A stretch of 64,000 nt of DNA from Flavipsychrobacter sp. (GCA_031292525.1 JARLGY010000044.1:1-64000); one strand, 5' to 3'. Positions 22,467-32,700 are shown, numbered from the stretch's first letter. Notes: generated from the sequence alone by a model not told the origin. Numbers and translations: made by a program.

Positions 22467-25400
22467 TTATAATCCTGTCTTTACTAGCTTCTCCACTTTT
22501 ACAAGTGTGCCACCGGGGTCGTAAACGCGTAGTATATATACTGTATTTGGCAGTGCGCTAATATCAATGGCCTTCGCATCTTCTGTATATATTAACTGCC
22601 GGCCATCTATACTACCGATCAATGTGTTTACTTTAGCCGGTGCGCTGATATAAACCATGCTTGTTGCAGGGTTGGGATAGATCTTTATATCTGCCTGCAC
22701 TACGTTATTTATCCCGGTACTCAAACTGTACACCGGGCTCATGGCAGAGCAACCTGCGCTATCGGTAACGGCTACTGTATAACCACCACCAAGCGATGGA
22801 TAGATGCAGGAGCTTATTGCGCCAGCTATAGGCAAATTATTATAGTACCACTGGTAAGAATTATAGCCTGAAACACATAGTTGATTGCCCTGGAAAAAGA
22901 TGGTGGGTGTGGGAAGCGGGGCTGTGGCAACCTGTACTTGCCTGGTGATAACGCTGCAACCTGCAGCAGTAGCAATGCGTACTGCGTAGCTCCCTGCCAA
23001 TGGTGCACTATAGTATGCTGATGCTGCTCCGTTAATATTGTTGCCATCTAGCTGCCATTGGTACAGGTAGTTACTGTTAATGGGGCCTCGCATAAGCAAT
23101 GTGCCGCTTCCACAAATAACACCGGGGGCAAAAACAATAAGGGTATCTGGTGGGAGGGGATTAATAATTACACTAACAGGCGCTGATGTAACCGCACATA
23201 ACCCATTAGAGATATTAACGTTGTAAATGCCTGTGGCACTTGCGGGATAGTTAGATGCAGTTGCGCCTGCAATGGTAGTGCCATTTTGCATCCATTGGTA
23301 AGTATAGCCTATACCCGTAGCGGCATTTAGCAGTACGCTGCCGGGAGCGCATATTGTGTTACTTCCAACAGGGCTAACAACTACAGATGGCCCCGGCGTA
23401 ATGGTAACAATTGCGGGATTAGAGGTATCAGAACAGCCCCTGAAGTCGATCACCTTTACAGCATAGTTGCCCGCGTTATGAACAATGTATGTTAATGTAT
23501 TTGCCCCGGTAATAGGATTGTTATTTTGCAGCCATTGGTACGATAAGCTGGTACCTGCATTTGCTGTTAGTAATAAACTGTCGGCACTGCAAATGGCAAG
23601 CGGCCCCTGCGGTGTTACCATTGCCAATGGCTGAGGATAATTGCTTACCGGGAAGTAGGATGATGTAGATGAACAGCCTTCTGGCGTGGTCACCTTTACA
23701 GTATAACTACCTGTAAAATTAGTAGTATAATCTTGTGTGGTTCCAGTTACAATATTTACTCCGTTTAAAATATACTGATATGCATAGGGCGATGTGTTGC
23801 CAGCATTCGCGTGCAAAGTAATAGTACCGCCGATGCAGAAAAATGCCGGTCCTGTTGTTGTAATAATAGCAGGTGGCAAAGGATTGACCAGTACATGTAA
23901 AGGTGGCGAAATAGCATCGCAGGTACCGTCAGATTCATATACGGTATAACTGGCGCTTACATCCGCAGTATATACCGGGTGTGTCGCAGCGCTAATGTAT
24001 ATACCGTTAAGCTTCCAGAAGTAGGTAAGCCCCGGGTATGTGTTGGCCTGCAACGTCACAGAATCGCCTTCGCAAAAACCAGTATTGCCAAGTGCAGTTA
24101 TACGCGGGATAACAGGAGTATGACTTACAGGGACAATATTGGAAACTGTGGAGCAATTATAACTATTGGTTTCTACTACAGTATAGTTACCAGGTGCTGT
24201 AGCAAATATCGTATTGCCTGTAGCGCCAGTTATATTTGTGCTATCCAGTTGCCACTGGTAAATAAGACCTGCACCTGCATTAGCGGTTATCAGCACGGTG
24301 TCAATAGGACAAAAGATAGGGCTGTTGCCCGCAACAGCGGCAGGGGGAGACGGATTGACAGTAATGCTTTCTGTACGTGATGGGCCGCTGCAACCGTTAC
24401 TTGTTGGTATTACCTGCAGCACACCAGGTGTGGCATTGCTGCTGTAGCTCACTTCAGCACTGTTCCCACCACTACTGATGGTAGCGCCAACCCCGCTGTA
24501 AGTCCAGGCGTAGGTTACAGTAGTATCAAGGGGCACTGCATAGGTAACTGTACTCTGCCCTTGGCAAACAATATGGGCAGATAAAACAAAAGCGCCCGGC
24601 TCTGCAGGCAATGGATATACCGTAACCGTATGCAATGCTGTCACAGGGCCGGCACAGCCGCCAGCAATGGCAGTAATAGCAGTAGTACCACTCCACCCTG
24701 CAGCATAGGTAACCGCCCCAGTGTTAGCATCAATGCTGTTACCGGCATAGTGAGCAGTGGCCGTATCCAAAATATAAGTGATGCCCGTGTTGTTGGTAGC
24801 CGCCGCTATATAAGTAACGGTACCGGCACCCTGGCAGCGCGAGGAAGAACTCCCCGACACAAAGTAAGGGGAAGACACTATAGGTACAATAGTAAGGTTG
24901 GTACCATTATCGCTGCCGATGACAGCAGGACTGCTGCTGATAACGCGGATGCGGTAACCAATACCTGCAGGTGTGTTTGCAGGAATAGTACATGGGATGC
25001 TACCCGACGTAGTGCCGGAAAGAGTACCTATAGTTACAGGTGCGGCGAATGAGCCGGCAGCATTGGATAGTTGTGCGGTGAAGATATTGGATGAGTTGTA
25101 TGAGCCAGTTATTGTAAACGGTATGGAGATGGGTGAACTGGCACATAGATTGCCGCTTGAGATGGAACCGGTAGTAATAGAGAACGGACTTCCAAATTTT
25201 ACAATTAACGCGTTCGTTGAGTGCATGCCAAAAGTTGGCTGAAATGCACCCGCTGTAGCAACACCACTAGTAGATTCTGTAGAGCCTACACAGTAAACAT
25301 TTTGTTGCTGATCAACTTTTAAACCTGAAAAACCATCTATACTATTACCTCCAAAATATGTTCCGTATTGCAAAACACCCGCCGTATCAAAAATTTGAAG

Positions 25401-27371
25401 GAAAGCATCCCAAGTCCCATTCAGGATTCCTTGATAAGCATTGGCAGTTGCGATTCCAGTGGGAGATCCAGTATTCCCAACTATGTATATCGCTCCGGGA
25501 ATATCGGCATTAATATGTCCGCAACCATTGTACCCGGAACCTCCAATGTACGTGCCCCATTGCCTTTGCCCTGTGCTACTGAATTTGGCGAGAAAAGCAT
25601 CGAAGGTTCCAACTGTGAATGACGCAGGAACATTGCCGCTTGCTATTCCAGTTAACGAAGTTGTTTGCGCAGCCAGGTAGATATTTAGTTGCCGGTCAAT
25701 TGCTATTGAACTGAATTGGTCATCGCCACTTCCTCCGTAATAAGTAGCCCATTGCTTGGTGCAAGACGAATCGAATTTGACTATGAATGCATCCCAATTA
25801 CCACCATTGAAGGTGGTTTGGAACGCACTCGCTGATGCAATATTGGTGACTGAATTGGTTGTTCCAGCCAAATAAATATTCAATGAAGAATCTATTGCCA
25901 GATCGTCTATTTCATCACTGCCACTGCCACCATAATATGTTCCCCATTTTCTGTTACCCAACGAATCAAATTTTGCAAGGAAGCCATCGTAACTACCCCC
26001 CGCAAAAGTAGTTTGGTATGTACCCGCAGAGGCAATTCCCGTGGTTGAATTGCTTGCGCCTGAGAGATAGACATTGTTTAACTTATCTGTTTGGCAATGA
26101 CCTTCATAAGATGTATTGCCATAGTACGTAGCCCATAGCCGTAAACCACTACTATTGAATTTCGCCAGAAAGCAACTAGTTGCCGGACTAATAATTGAAG
26201 TCTGATATGCTCCTGTAGTAGCCAATCCCGAGCTTCCCAATTCTCCAGACAAATAAATGTTATCAGATCTATCCGTAGCGCAGGCAAACCCCCAATCGTT
26301 GCCGCTGCCACCATAATAGGTTGCCCATATACGGTTACCTGATGTGTCAAACTTTACCAAAAAAGCGTCCAAATCAAAGCCACCAAACGTGGTCTGATAT
26401 GCCCCTGCGGTAGCTATGCCGACGTGAGACTCTGCAGTTCCCGCCGCATATAGATGTCCTGATTTGTCTAGAACGCAATCATAAAGATTATCACCGTTAC
26501 TAGTAATACCCGAACCACCGCCGCCCCCATAGTAAGTAGCCCACACTACACTCGGGTCTATCCTCAACTCCCCCTCATACGCCTCCATATCAAACCCAAT
26601 AGTCCCATTGTCATTCTTTTTAAATGTTGATTTTACTTGTTTACTGCCTGCATAACTTACAGGTGCTTTCTCCGTTACTTCACCAAGAGTGGTTTTTATC
26701 AACAGCTCACCTTCTTTGGTGATCTCTGTACTTCCTGCATCTTCTATCTTCAGTTGTATCTGTTTAGGGTTGCCTCCGGGGTGTACCAGGAAGTCGTACT
26801 TAAAGCCGCTACCATTACTGTAAAGTACCCAGTCGATATGCGGATATACATTTTCATACACTATCCTTTCATAAGTGCCTGCATTGGTAATACCATCCAG
26901 GCAGCCTGTAGTATAAAAGTTTTCGGTATAGTTATTTTTTAGTTCTTTCTTAATTATTGGGTTGGCGTTACCACCTTCCAGGCTTACAGAAAATTTGTAA
27001 GTTTCTTTTTTTATTTGCTTTTCTAATTCTATGAGTTTCATTGGGTTGCTACGCCGCATGGGATCATAACCATCAGGATAAGTGATCTTAGTAAATTGAT
27101 AATTGATACTTGTAGCTGTAAGAAAAAGTTGTGTTGCTCCACTGTGAGCCGTAAAGAGTATATCGGGCCGGTGCTGCCCTTTATCTTCGACTACCTGGCC
27201 GAGGTTTTCTGTAAATAGTAGTTTTGCGGCTTGCCGCAGCCCTGCCATTTTGGGTGGCGAAGATATTGGCGGAGCGGCCACGCATTCAGTGCGGCTTATA
27301 AGTATTAGGATCGCACACAAGCACATGGCGATCATTTTGCAAAAGGTGCGCGTGTGCAGCGTTATTTGCAT
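22467..27371 (-). CDS. Giant secreted protein: DUF7948-like domain, SBBP propeller repeats, Ig/PKD-like repeats, T9SS domain
   Basis: This 1634-residue exported protein has several parts. A signal peptide (MIAMCLCAILILISRTECVA, after a short lead) is followed by a DUF7948-type segment at about 45-270 (LLFTENLGQV, FKYDFLVHPGGNPKQIQL). About seven SBBP-type repeats follow at roughly 275-690, each containing W(A/G)TYYGGSG or a variant followed by a D-x-x-x-NIYL strand, likely a beta-propeller. Ig/PKD-like domains, each opening with a short Cys-containing strand, run from about 700 to 1540. The end is a type IX sorting domain (IKIYPNPATSMVYI). It should be surface-attached or released, and such proteins are thought to act in adhesion or carbohydrate binding. 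It has no catalytic motif that I can see. A strong promoter was not found; 278 bases separate it from the divergent GH28 gene. Confidence 0.85.
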   Translation of the reverse strand: MQITLHTRTFCKMIAMCLCAILILISRTECVAAPPISSPPKMAGLRQAAKLLFTENLGQVVEDKGQHRPDILFTAHSGATQLFLTATSINYQFTKITYPDGYDPMRRSNPMKLIELEKQIKKETYKFSVSLEGGNANPIIKKELKNNYTENFYTTGCLDGITNAGTYERIVYENVYPHIDWVLYSNGSGFKYDFLVHPGGNPKQIQLKIEDAGSTEITKEGELLIKTTLGEVTEKAPVSYAGSKQVKSTFKKNDNGTIGFDMEAYEGELRIDPSVVWATYYGGGGGSGITSNGDNLYDCVLDKSGHLYAAGTAESHVGIATAGAYQTTFGGFDLDAFLVKFDTSGNRIWATYYGGSGNDWGFACATDRSDNIYLSGELGSSGLATTGAYQTSIISPATSCFLAKFNSSGLRLWATYYGNTSYEGHCQTDKLNNVYLSGASNSTTGIASAGTYQTTFAGGSYDGFLAKFDSLGNRKWGTYYGGSGSDEIDDLAIDSSLNIYLAGTTNSVTNIASASAFQTTFNGGNWDAFIVKFDSSCTKQWATYYGGSGDDQFSSIAIDRQLNIYLAAQTTSLTGIASGNVPASFTVGTFDAFLAKFSSTGQRQWGTYIGGSGYNGCGHINADIPGAIYIVGNTGSPTGIATANAYQGILNGTWDAFLQIFDTAGVLQYGTYFGGNSIDGFSGLKVDQQQNVYCVGSTESTSGVATAGAFQPTFGMHSTNALIVKFGSPFSITTGSISSGNLCASSPISIPFTITGSYNSSNIFTAQLSNAAGSFAAPVTIGTLSGTTSGSIPCTIPANTPAGIGYRIRVISSSPAVIGSDNGTNLTIVPIVSSPYFVSGSSSSRCQGAGTVTYIAAATNNTGITYILDTATAHYAGNSIDANTGAVTYAAGWSGTTAITAIAGGCAGPVTALHTVTVYPLPAEPGAFVLSAHIVCQGQSTVTYAVPLDTTVTYAWTYSGVGATISSGGNSAEVSYSSNATPGVLQVIPTSNGCSGPSRTESITVNPSPPAAVAGNSPIFCPIDTVLITANAGAGLIYQWQLDSTNITGATGNTIFATAPGNYTVVETNSYNCSTVSNIVPVSHTPVIPRITALGNTGFCEGDSVTLQANTYPGLTYFWKLNGIYISAATHPVYTADVSASYTVYESDGTCDAISPPLHVLVNPLPPAIITTTGPAFFCIGGTITLHANAGNTSPYAYQYILNGVNIVTGTTQDYTTNFTGSYTVKVTTPEGCSSTSSYFPVSNYPQPLAMVTPQGPLAICSADSLLLTANAGTSLSYQWLQNNNPITGANTLTYIVHNAGNYAVKVIDFRGCSDTSNPAIVTITPGPSVVVSPVGSNTICAPGSVLLNAATGIGYTYQWMQNGTTIAGATASNYPASATGIYNVNISNGLCAVTSAPVSVIINPLPPDTLIVFAPGVICGSGTLLMRGPINSNYLYQWQLDGNNINGAASAYYSAPLAGSYAVRIATAAGCSVITRQVQVATAPLPTPTIFFQGNQLCVSGYNSYQWYYNNLPIAGAISSCIYPSLGGGYTVAVTDSAGCSAMSPVYSLSTGINNVVQADIKIYPNPATSMVYISAPAKVNTLIGSIDGRQLIYTEDAKAIDISALPNTVYILRVYDPGGTLVKVEKLVKTGL

Positions 27372-27649
27372 AAGGGTTATTTAGTTGACAGGTAGAGCAA
27401 TAGCTTACATGTAAGATACTCATCATTTAATAAGAAAGCAACTTTTATTGACTAATCGTTAGCACGGCATAAAAACAATTAGTCCCCAATCGGAACAGAA
27501 CATTTTTAACAACGAATGTCCTCTCCCTTTTCGGCAACGATTGCATAAAACCATTTATCTAAACAGGCTTTAAATCTTAATTTTATTTATCAATCACGAT
27601 ACACAAACAATAGTGTATTTGTGAACATATTATCTAAAAAAATCGCAGA

Positions 27650-28861
27650 ATGAAGTATGTAGTTTGCATGGCAGCATTTTTTACACTGTTATCATGCTCA
27701 AAGAAAAATAATTCCACACCGGGTTACCTTTATGTAGTGCACATGGCCACAGATGGCAGTAACCAGGCTGCTATATTGCAATCTGCAATAGATTCCTGCA
27801 ACGCTTCGGGCGGCGGCATAATAGAAGTGCCTGCAGGCAATTATGTAATAGGTCCCATAACTATGCGCAGCAACGTAAACCTGCTACTGGACACTATGGC
27901 TGTACTCACTGCCAGCAGCAATATGAGCGTATTTACAGTTAATGGTAAACTGCTTAACTTGATAGGAGCTACTTCGGCAGTCAATATTTCCATAACCGGC
28001 AAAGGCGTCATAGATGGTAACGGCGCACCATGGTGGGCTGCTTTTAATGCAAGCGGAGGTACCCTTTCAAGACCACGTCTTGTATATTTTACTACATGTG
28101 CCAATGTAAAGCTGGATGGTATAACATTGCAAAATTCACCGTCGTTCCATTTCGTGCCCAATCAGTGCTCCAGGGTTACAGTTAATAATGTAAAGATCTA
28201 CGCTCCGGCTAATTCACCTAATACCGATGGTATAGATCCATCCAACGCAACAAGTGTTACCATTACCAATTGTACTATTGATGATGGTGACGATTGTATA
28301 GCTATAAAAGGGGGCAGGGTAAGTGGTAAATTAGGTTACCCTACAGATACTGTTATTATCAGCGGCTGCACCTTTCTGCACGGCCACGGGCTTTCTGTTG
28401 GCAGTGAAACCGATTGTGGTGTGAACTATGTAAAGGCCAGCAATTGCACATTTAGTGGCACTACAAACGGTATCCGTATCAAGTCTAACATTGGCCTGGG
28501 CGGAGCTATCAGCAATCTGAGCTACTCCAATATAACTATGACAAACGTACCCAATCCCATTATAATAGACTATACTTATAGCAGCAACAGCGGCATCAAT
28601 ACCACTGATATTCCCTCTGTCAATAACATGACTATAGATCACCTGACAGTAACAGGCGCATCAAATGCAGGCAGTCTTATAGGCCTCGCCAATACAACCA
28701 ATTCTATCTCGAACCTTACACTTACCAATCTCAATATCTCTGCACATACTGGTTTGGTACTCTCGAATGCGTCAAATGTTACCATGAGCAACTATGTTAT
28801 TAACGTGACCAGTGGTAACCAGGTAATAGCTACCAACACTGTTGGCGGCAGCGGTTATTAA
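27650..28861 (+). CDS. Glycoside hydrolase family 28 lipoprotein (polygalacturonase-like)
   Basis: This 403-residue lipoprotein has a lipobox LLSC with Cys16. The body is a right-handed beta-helix with all GH28 catalytic signatures: SPNTDGID (Asp193), DDGDDCIAIKGG (Asp214 and Asp215), GHGLSVGS (His246) and RIKSN (Arg276, Lys278). GH28 enzymes hydrolyse alpha-1,4-galacturonosyl or related uronosyl/rhamnosyl bonds in pectin. With the lipid anchor it would act at the outer membrane or periplasm on pectin fragments. No SusC/D pair or other pectin enzymes lie next to it, so it is not part of a visible polysaccharide utilisation locus. The gene ends at a bidirectional terminator at 28886-28917. Confidence 0.93.
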   Translation: MKYVVCMAAFFTLLSCSKKNNSTPGYLYVVHMATDGSNQAAILQSAIDSCNASGGGIIEVPAGNYVIGPITMRSNVNLLLDTMAVLTASSNMSVFTVNGKLLNLIGATSAVNISITGKGVIDGNGAPWWAAFNASGGTLSRPRLVYFTTCANVKLDGITLQNSPSFHFVPNQCSRVTVNNVKIYAPANSPNTDGIDPSNATSVTITNCTIDDGDDCIAIKGGRVSGKLGYPTDTVIISGCTFLHGHGLSVGSETDCGVNYVKASNCTFSGTTNGIRIKSNIGLGGAISNLSYSNITMTNVPNPIIIDYTYSSNSGINTTDIPSVNNMTIDHLTVTGASNAGSLIGLANTTNSISNLTLTNLNISAHTGLVLSNASNVTMSNYVINVTSGNQVIATNTVGGSGY

Positions 28862-28885
28862 ACTAGCTAAGAACACTCCATTTAA

Positions 28886-28917
28886 AAGGGCCTCATTCAA
28901 CATAGAATGAGGCCCTT
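28886..28917. terminator. Bidirectional terminator between GH28 and Nudix genes
   Basis: A perfect 13-base stem (AAGGGCCTCATTC / GAATGAGGCCCTT) with the loop AACATA separates the two convergent genes. An A-run on the left and T/A bases on the right let it serve both strands. Confidence 0.8.
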
Positions 28918-28940
28918 AATATTTGGATCAAATCTTGGTT

Positions 28941-29576
28941 TTACCACTTTAGTCCGGCCTTCATGAGTACTTCCCTTATAGCCTCATAGGACTTGAATAC
29001 GATTGGCCCTATATTCTTTTCAGCTATCCAGCGTGCCTCGAGTATGTTTTCCTCAAGTTGCGGGTGTAGTTGCTCTGTAGAGCTTGCGGTCATATGGTAC
29101 CAGGCTGTGCGTTTCAGCAGATTCTTTTTGTATTGGGAATATATATGGTAAGTCTCACATATTAGCTTGCCGTTTGTTATACGTTGCAGTCCGGTTTCTT
29201 CAGTTACCTCACGCACAGCACAATCTTCCATGGTTTCCCCATCGTCCCGCTTGCCCTTGGGGAGGTCCCATTTGCCGCGTCTGAAGATCATCAGTATTTC
29301 ACCTTTTTCATTCTTCACCACACCACCACCGGCATCTATAGGCTTGTATTGTTTGTGCAGTTCGTCTTGCAAGGCCATTGGCGATTCATCTTCTATTATA
29401 GCACCTAGCGATGTGAGTTTATCCAGGTGGTCGAGCGCCAGGCGGTAATTACGACTAAAGGCGCCCTCAAAGGCCAGGTAACCCTCAGCTATAGGGTGTT
29501 CTGCTATGTACTTGGCCACATTCGTGGTCAGTATCAGTGGTTTGTTATTATAGTATATCTTTTGGCCGAAGTACAT
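28941..29576 (-). CDS. Nudix hydrolase
   Basis: This protein of about 211 residues has a complete Nudix box at about 108-130. It reads GKRDDGETMEDCAVREVTEETGL over positions spaced as GX5EX7REUXEEXGU, and is preceded by GGGVVKNEKGEILMIFRRGKWDLP. The N-terminal 75 residues form an extra region often seen in Bacteroidota members. Such enzymes hydrolyse nucleoside diphosphate-linked compounds such as oxidised nucleotides, NDP-sugars or diadenosine polyphosphates. The substrate cannot be read from the sequence. I use the ATG at 29576; a GTG two codons earlier is possible. It is divergent from pyrE with about 45 bases between starts, which suggests shared control. Confidence 0.88.
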   Translation of the reverse strand: MYFGQKIYYNNKPLILTTNVAKYIAEHPIAEGYLAFEGAFSRNYRLALDHLDKLTSLGAIIEDESPMALQDELHKQYKPIDAGGGVVKNEKGEILMIFRRGKWDLPKGKRDDGETMEDCAVREVTEETGLQRITNGKLICETYHIYSQYKKNLLKRTAWYHMTASSTEQLHPQLEENILEARWIAEKNIGPIVFKSYEAIREVLMKAGLKW

Positions 29577-29608
29577 GATCACTTTTTGTTTGTAAGGCTG
29601 AATTGGCG

Positions 29609-29616
29609 TAGGTTTG
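29609..29616 (+). promoter_or_regulatory. -7 promoter element of pyrE
   Basis: TAGGTTTG matches TAnnTTTG and ends 7 bases before the ATG at 29624. It argues against the upstream GTG at 29618 as start. Confidence 0.6.
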
Positions 29617-29623
29617 GGTGTTT

Positions 29624-30253
29624 ATGAGCACACAAAAACATTTTGCCGAGAAACTCATGCAAATTAAGGCATTGCAGGTCAACCTGCAAAACCCTTATAC
29701 CTGGGCATCAGGATGGCGTTCGCCAGTTTATTGCGATAACCGCAAAGTATTGTCTTATCCCTACGTACGCGATTTTGTAAAAAGCGAACTCGCCAATATG
29801 ATACTGGAACACTTCCCCGAGGCCAATGTGGTGGCGGGTGTAGCTACCGCTGGTATTGCACATGGTGTTATGGCTGCAGATCTGCTGAAGTTGCCCTTCA
29901 TATATGTACGTGCCAAGCCCAAAGAGCATGGCATGGGCAACCAGGTAGAGGGTGTGCTGGAGCCGGGCAGCAAAGTAGTGGTAATAGAAGATCTTATATC
30001 TACAGGCAAAAGCAGCCTGCAAGTGGTTGATGTACTTAGGGACCTGGGTGCTGAAGTTGTTGGTATGTGCGGCCTGTTCACTTATGGTTTCCCTGTGGCT
30101 GATGAAGCTTTTAAGAAAGCTAACGTGCCCTTATATACGATAAGCAACTATACAGCGTTGATGGAAGTTGCCGAAGAACAAAAACTTGTAGCGCCAGAGC
30201 AACAGGCGATACTTGAGCAGTGGCGTATAGATCCGGCCAACTGGCACAATTAA
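29624..30253 (+). CDS. pyrE: Orotate phosphoribosyltransferase
   Basis: This 209-residue enzyme joins orotate and PRPP to give orotidine 5'-phosphate, the fifth step of pyrimidine synthesis. Visible features are the substrate-side block YTWASGWRSPVYCDNRK (about 25-41), the flexible-loop segment VRAKPKEHGMGNQVEG (about 95-110), and the PRPP-binding VVVIEDLISTGKSS (about 118-131). The promoter position supports the ATG at 29624. The gene stands alone and divergent from the Nudix gene. An inverted repeat at 30321-30356 downstream may be its terminator or part of the next leader. Confidence 0.94.
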   Translation: MSTQKHFAEKLMQIKALQVNLQNPYTWASGWRSPVYCDNRKVLSYPYVRDFVKSELANMILEHFPEANVVAGVATAGIAHGVMAADLLKLPFIYVRAKPKEHGMGNQVEGVLEPGSKVVVIEDLISTGKSSLQVVDVLRDLGAEVVGMCGLFTYGFPVADEAFKKANVPLYTISNYTALMEVAEEQKLVAPEQQAILEQWRIDPANWHN

Positions 30254-30320
30254 TATCCATAGCTCCTATCATGGATTAGAATATTCAGCATTGTGCTGCA
30301 GCAGCGCTACAGTCTGCTCT

Positions 30321-30356
30321 ATCTCCTTACTTTTTTATCTTAAATAGTAAGGAGAT
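30321..30356. terminator. Inverted repeat between pyrE and the UbiA gene
   Basis: ATCTCCTTACT pairs with AGTAAGGAGAT over a 14-base A/T-rich loop. There is no T-run after the stem, so its use as a terminator is uncertain. Confidence 0.4.
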
Positions 30357-30407
30357 GGCAATGAAGCTTTAAAAAACAACCAACTCAAGCATAACAAATT
30401 TGCAGCA

Positions 30408-31361
30408 ATGAACGCCTGGCTCAGGCTCATACGGTGGAACAACCTCCTCATCATACTCCTTACCCAGCTACTTGCCTGGGCATGCGTAGTATTGCCAGTG
30501 GGTTACTACACCCATGTGCCGTTACTACTGACACCGGTCAACTTTGCATGTCTTTGTCTTTCTACTATACTGATAGCCGCGGCAGGTTACATTATTAATG
30601 ACTATTTTGACATCAGGATAGACGCCATAAACCGCCCCGAGAAAGTAGTGCTGGAAACTGCCATACCACGCCGTATGGCTATTATGCTGCATTCCATACT
30701 CAATGTGGTGGGATTGCTCCTTGCAGGTTATGTGGCCCGACAGGCCCATCATTTAGATTGGCTGGCACTGCAGGCAACATGTACATTATTATTGTGGTTC
30801 TATTCCACACACTTCAAGCGACAGTTCATGACGGGCAATCTTGTTGTTGCTTTGCTCACTTCTCTTACCATTGCAGCGTTAATGCTTTATGAGCCCGCTC
30901 TGCACCCATATTATACCCAACGCTACTTTATCCACACCCCAATGTTCTCGGCTCCCAACCCCGTTTGGTTGCTGGGCTTTTACGCTTTCTTTGCCTTTAT
31001 GCTCACCTGGATGCGCGAGATAGTTAAAGACATGGAAGACTTTAAGGGAGACGAGGCTGAAGGCTGCGTAACGATGCCCATACGCTGGGGGCTGCAACGC
31101 TCTATGCGGTTCACCCAAATATTGTGTGCAGTTGTAGTTGCTCCGCTGGTTCTTGTAGCCATAAAACTTTTGTTGGCAGGATGGTTGCTGTTATCTGGAT
31201 ATACATTTTTTGCAATAATTATCCCGGTTGGCATCTGGGGCTTATTTTTACAGCAACAAGCCACTTCTGCCCATTACCACAAGGCCAGTTTCTGGTTAAA
31301 GATGATTATGGTGATGGGGGTAGGGTCATTGATCATTTACTTATTACAGGCACATGCATAA
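30408..31361 (+). CDS. UbiA-family prenyltransferase
   Basis: This 317-residue polytopic membrane protein has the two aspartate motifs of UbiA enzymes: NDYFDIRIDAINRPEK (about 64-79) and MREIVKDMEDFKGDEAEG (about 201-218). About eight or nine hydrophobic helices are visible. Together the motifs bind prenyl diphosphate through magnesium. The closest subgroup by motif spelling is the geranylgeranylglycerol-phosphate geranylgeranyltransferase-like group common in Bacteroidota. UbiD-type decarboxylase at 44057 could belong to the same quinone pathway, but they are 14 kb apart, so the acceptor remains open. Its last 8 bases overlap the maf start, so the two genes are coupled. Confidence 0.85.
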   Translation: MNAWLRLIRWNNLLIILLTQLLAWACVVLPVGYYTHVPLLLTPVNFACLCLSTILIAAAGYIINDYFDIRIDAINRPEKVVLETAIPRRMAIMLHSILNVVGLLLAGYVARQAHHLDWLALQATCTLLLWFYSTHFKRQFMTGNLVVALLTSLTIAALMLYEPALHPYYTQRYFIHTPMFSAPNPVWLLGFYAFFAFMLTWMREIVKDMEDFKGDEAEGCVTMPIRWGLQRSMRFTQILCAVVVAPLVLVAIKLLLAGWLLLSGYTFFAIIIPVGIWGLFLQQQATSAHYHKASFWLKMIMVMGVGSLIIYLLQAHA

Positions 31362-31950
31362 GATCATTTTAGCGTCACAATCGCCACGCCGCAAACAATT
31401 GCTGCAACAGGCAGAAATAGAATTTGAAGTATTGGTAGCCGATGTGGACGAGACTAATCCACGTGGTATGCCTGGGACAGAGGTTCCCGTTTACCTGGCA
31501 AAAATGAAGGCCGATGCCGTACAACACCTGGCAGCAGATGCCATTGTAATAGCAGCCGATACGGTAGTACTGCTTGATGATAAGGTACTGGGTAAACCCC
31601 GCGATGCCGAAGACGCCAGAGATATGCTGCGCCAACTCAGTGGCCGCATGCACACTGTAGTTACCGGTGTGTGCATACAGAGCGATAGTAAACAGATCAG
31701 TTTCTCCACAGAGACCAAAGTATATTTCCGCTCCCTTACACGCGAGCAGATCGCCTACTATGTAGAATCGTATAAGCCGTTTGACAAAGCAGGTGCATAT
31801 GCTATACAGGAATGGATAGGCATGATAGGTATAGAAAAAATAAATGGAGATTATTATAATGTTATGGGCTTGCCTATTGGTGAGGTAGTTGCGTTTTTAA
31901 AGCATGACTTCCTGGATGAAGAAGAAGAAACGCCTATAGACGCATTATAA
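31354..31950 (+). CDS. maf: Maf-family nucleotide pyrophosphatase
   Basis: This 198-residue protein starts HKIILASQSPRRKQLLQQA, the Maf signature loop, and has IAADTVV (about 67-73) with the catalytic Asp, followed by LGKPRDAEDA. A YYVESYKPFDKAGAYAIQ block lies near 130-147. Maf proteins remove pyrophosphate from non-canonical or modified nucleoside triphosphates such as dTTP, UTP or m5UTP. It overlaps the end of the UbiA gene by 8 bases. The family is clear; the exact nucleotide preference is not. Confidence 0.92.
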   Translation: MHKIILASQSPRRKQLLQQAEIEFEVLVADVDETNPRGMPGTEVPVYLAKMKADAVQHLAADAIVIAADTVVLLDDKVLGKPRDAEDARDMLRQLSGRMHTVVTGVCIQSDSKQISFSTETKVYFRSLTREQIAYYVESYKPFDKAGAYAIQEWIGMIGIEKINGDYYNVMGLPIGEVVAFLKHDFLDEEEETPIDAL

Positions 31951-31998
31951 TTAATTATTGGCATGCTTATATTTTTTGGGCTTTCTTTATAGCTCACC

Positions 31999-32006
31999 TA
32001 CCTTTG
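31999..32006 (+). promoter_or_regulatory. -7 promoter element of the superoxide dismutase gene
   Basis: TACCTTTG matches TAnnTTTG and lies 33 bases upstream of the start codon. Confidence 0.7.
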
Positions 32007-32039
32007 AATTCAATTTTTTAAAACTACAAACTTAAAACT

Positions 32040-32642
32040 ATGGCATTTACACTTCCCGCATTACCATACGCTTTCGACGCGCTGGAACCGCATATCGACG
32101 CGCAGACCATGCAGATACATCACGACAAGCACCACCAGGCTTACGTTGATAACCTGAACAAAGCACTTGCCGGCACTGATGGCGAAGGCAAGACACTTGA
32201 AGAGCTAATGGCTAACATAAGTGCATACCCTACTGCAGTGCGCAACAACGGCGGTGGACACTATAACCACACCTTATTCTGGACTGTGTTGGGCGCTCAC
32301 GGTAATGGCCCCGAAGGCGATCTTGAAAAAGTAATAAACGATGCTTTCGGGTCACTTGATGCACTGAAAGAAAAGATGAATGCAGCAGGCGCTACACGTT
32401 TTGGCAGTGGCTGGGCATGGCTAATTGTGAAAGATGGCAAGCTGGAAGTGACAAGTACTCCTAACCAGGATAATCCACTTATGGATATAGCCGAAGTAAA
32501 AGGACATCCAATATTGGGTATAGATGTTTGGGAACATGCATACTACCTTAAATACCAAAACCGCCGTCCTGAATATCTTGGCGCTATATGGAACGTCATT
32601 AACTGGAGCGAAGTAAGCAAAAGATACAAAGCAGCTCTATAG
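32040..32642 (+). CDS. Superoxide dismutase, Fe/Mn family
   Basis: This 200-residue enzyme has the complete Fe/Mn-SOD pattern. [14 protein letters not shown] holds the first metal His, [11 protein letters not shown] the second, and FGSGWAWL lies in the middle. The C-terminal [19 protein letters not shown] carries the metal Asp and His. It converts superoxide to hydrogen peroxide and oxygen in the cytoplasm; no signal peptide is present. The sequence alone does not decide whether iron or manganese is used. It has its own promoter and a terminator at 32665. Confidence 0.95.
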   Translation: MAFTLPALPYAFDALEPHIDAQTMQIHHDKHHQAYVDNLNKALAGTDGEGKTLEELMANISAYPTAVRNNGGGHYNHTLFWTVLGAHGNGPEGDLEKVINDAFGSLDALKEKMNAAGATRFGSGWAWLIVKDGKLEVTSTPNQDNPLMDIAEVKGHPILGIDVWEHAYYLKYQNRRPEYLGAIWNVINWSEVSKRYKAAL

Positions 32643-32664
32643 TAATAATTTTCTTTTTATAAAA

Positions 32665-32700
32665 ATGTCCTGCCATCTTTTAAGTGGCAGGGCATTTTTT
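32665..32700 (+). terminator. Terminator of superoxide dismutase gene
   Basis: ATGTCCTGCCA pairs with TGGCAGGGCAT (one G-T pair) across CTTTTAAG-like loop bases, followed by a T-run. Confidence 0.8.
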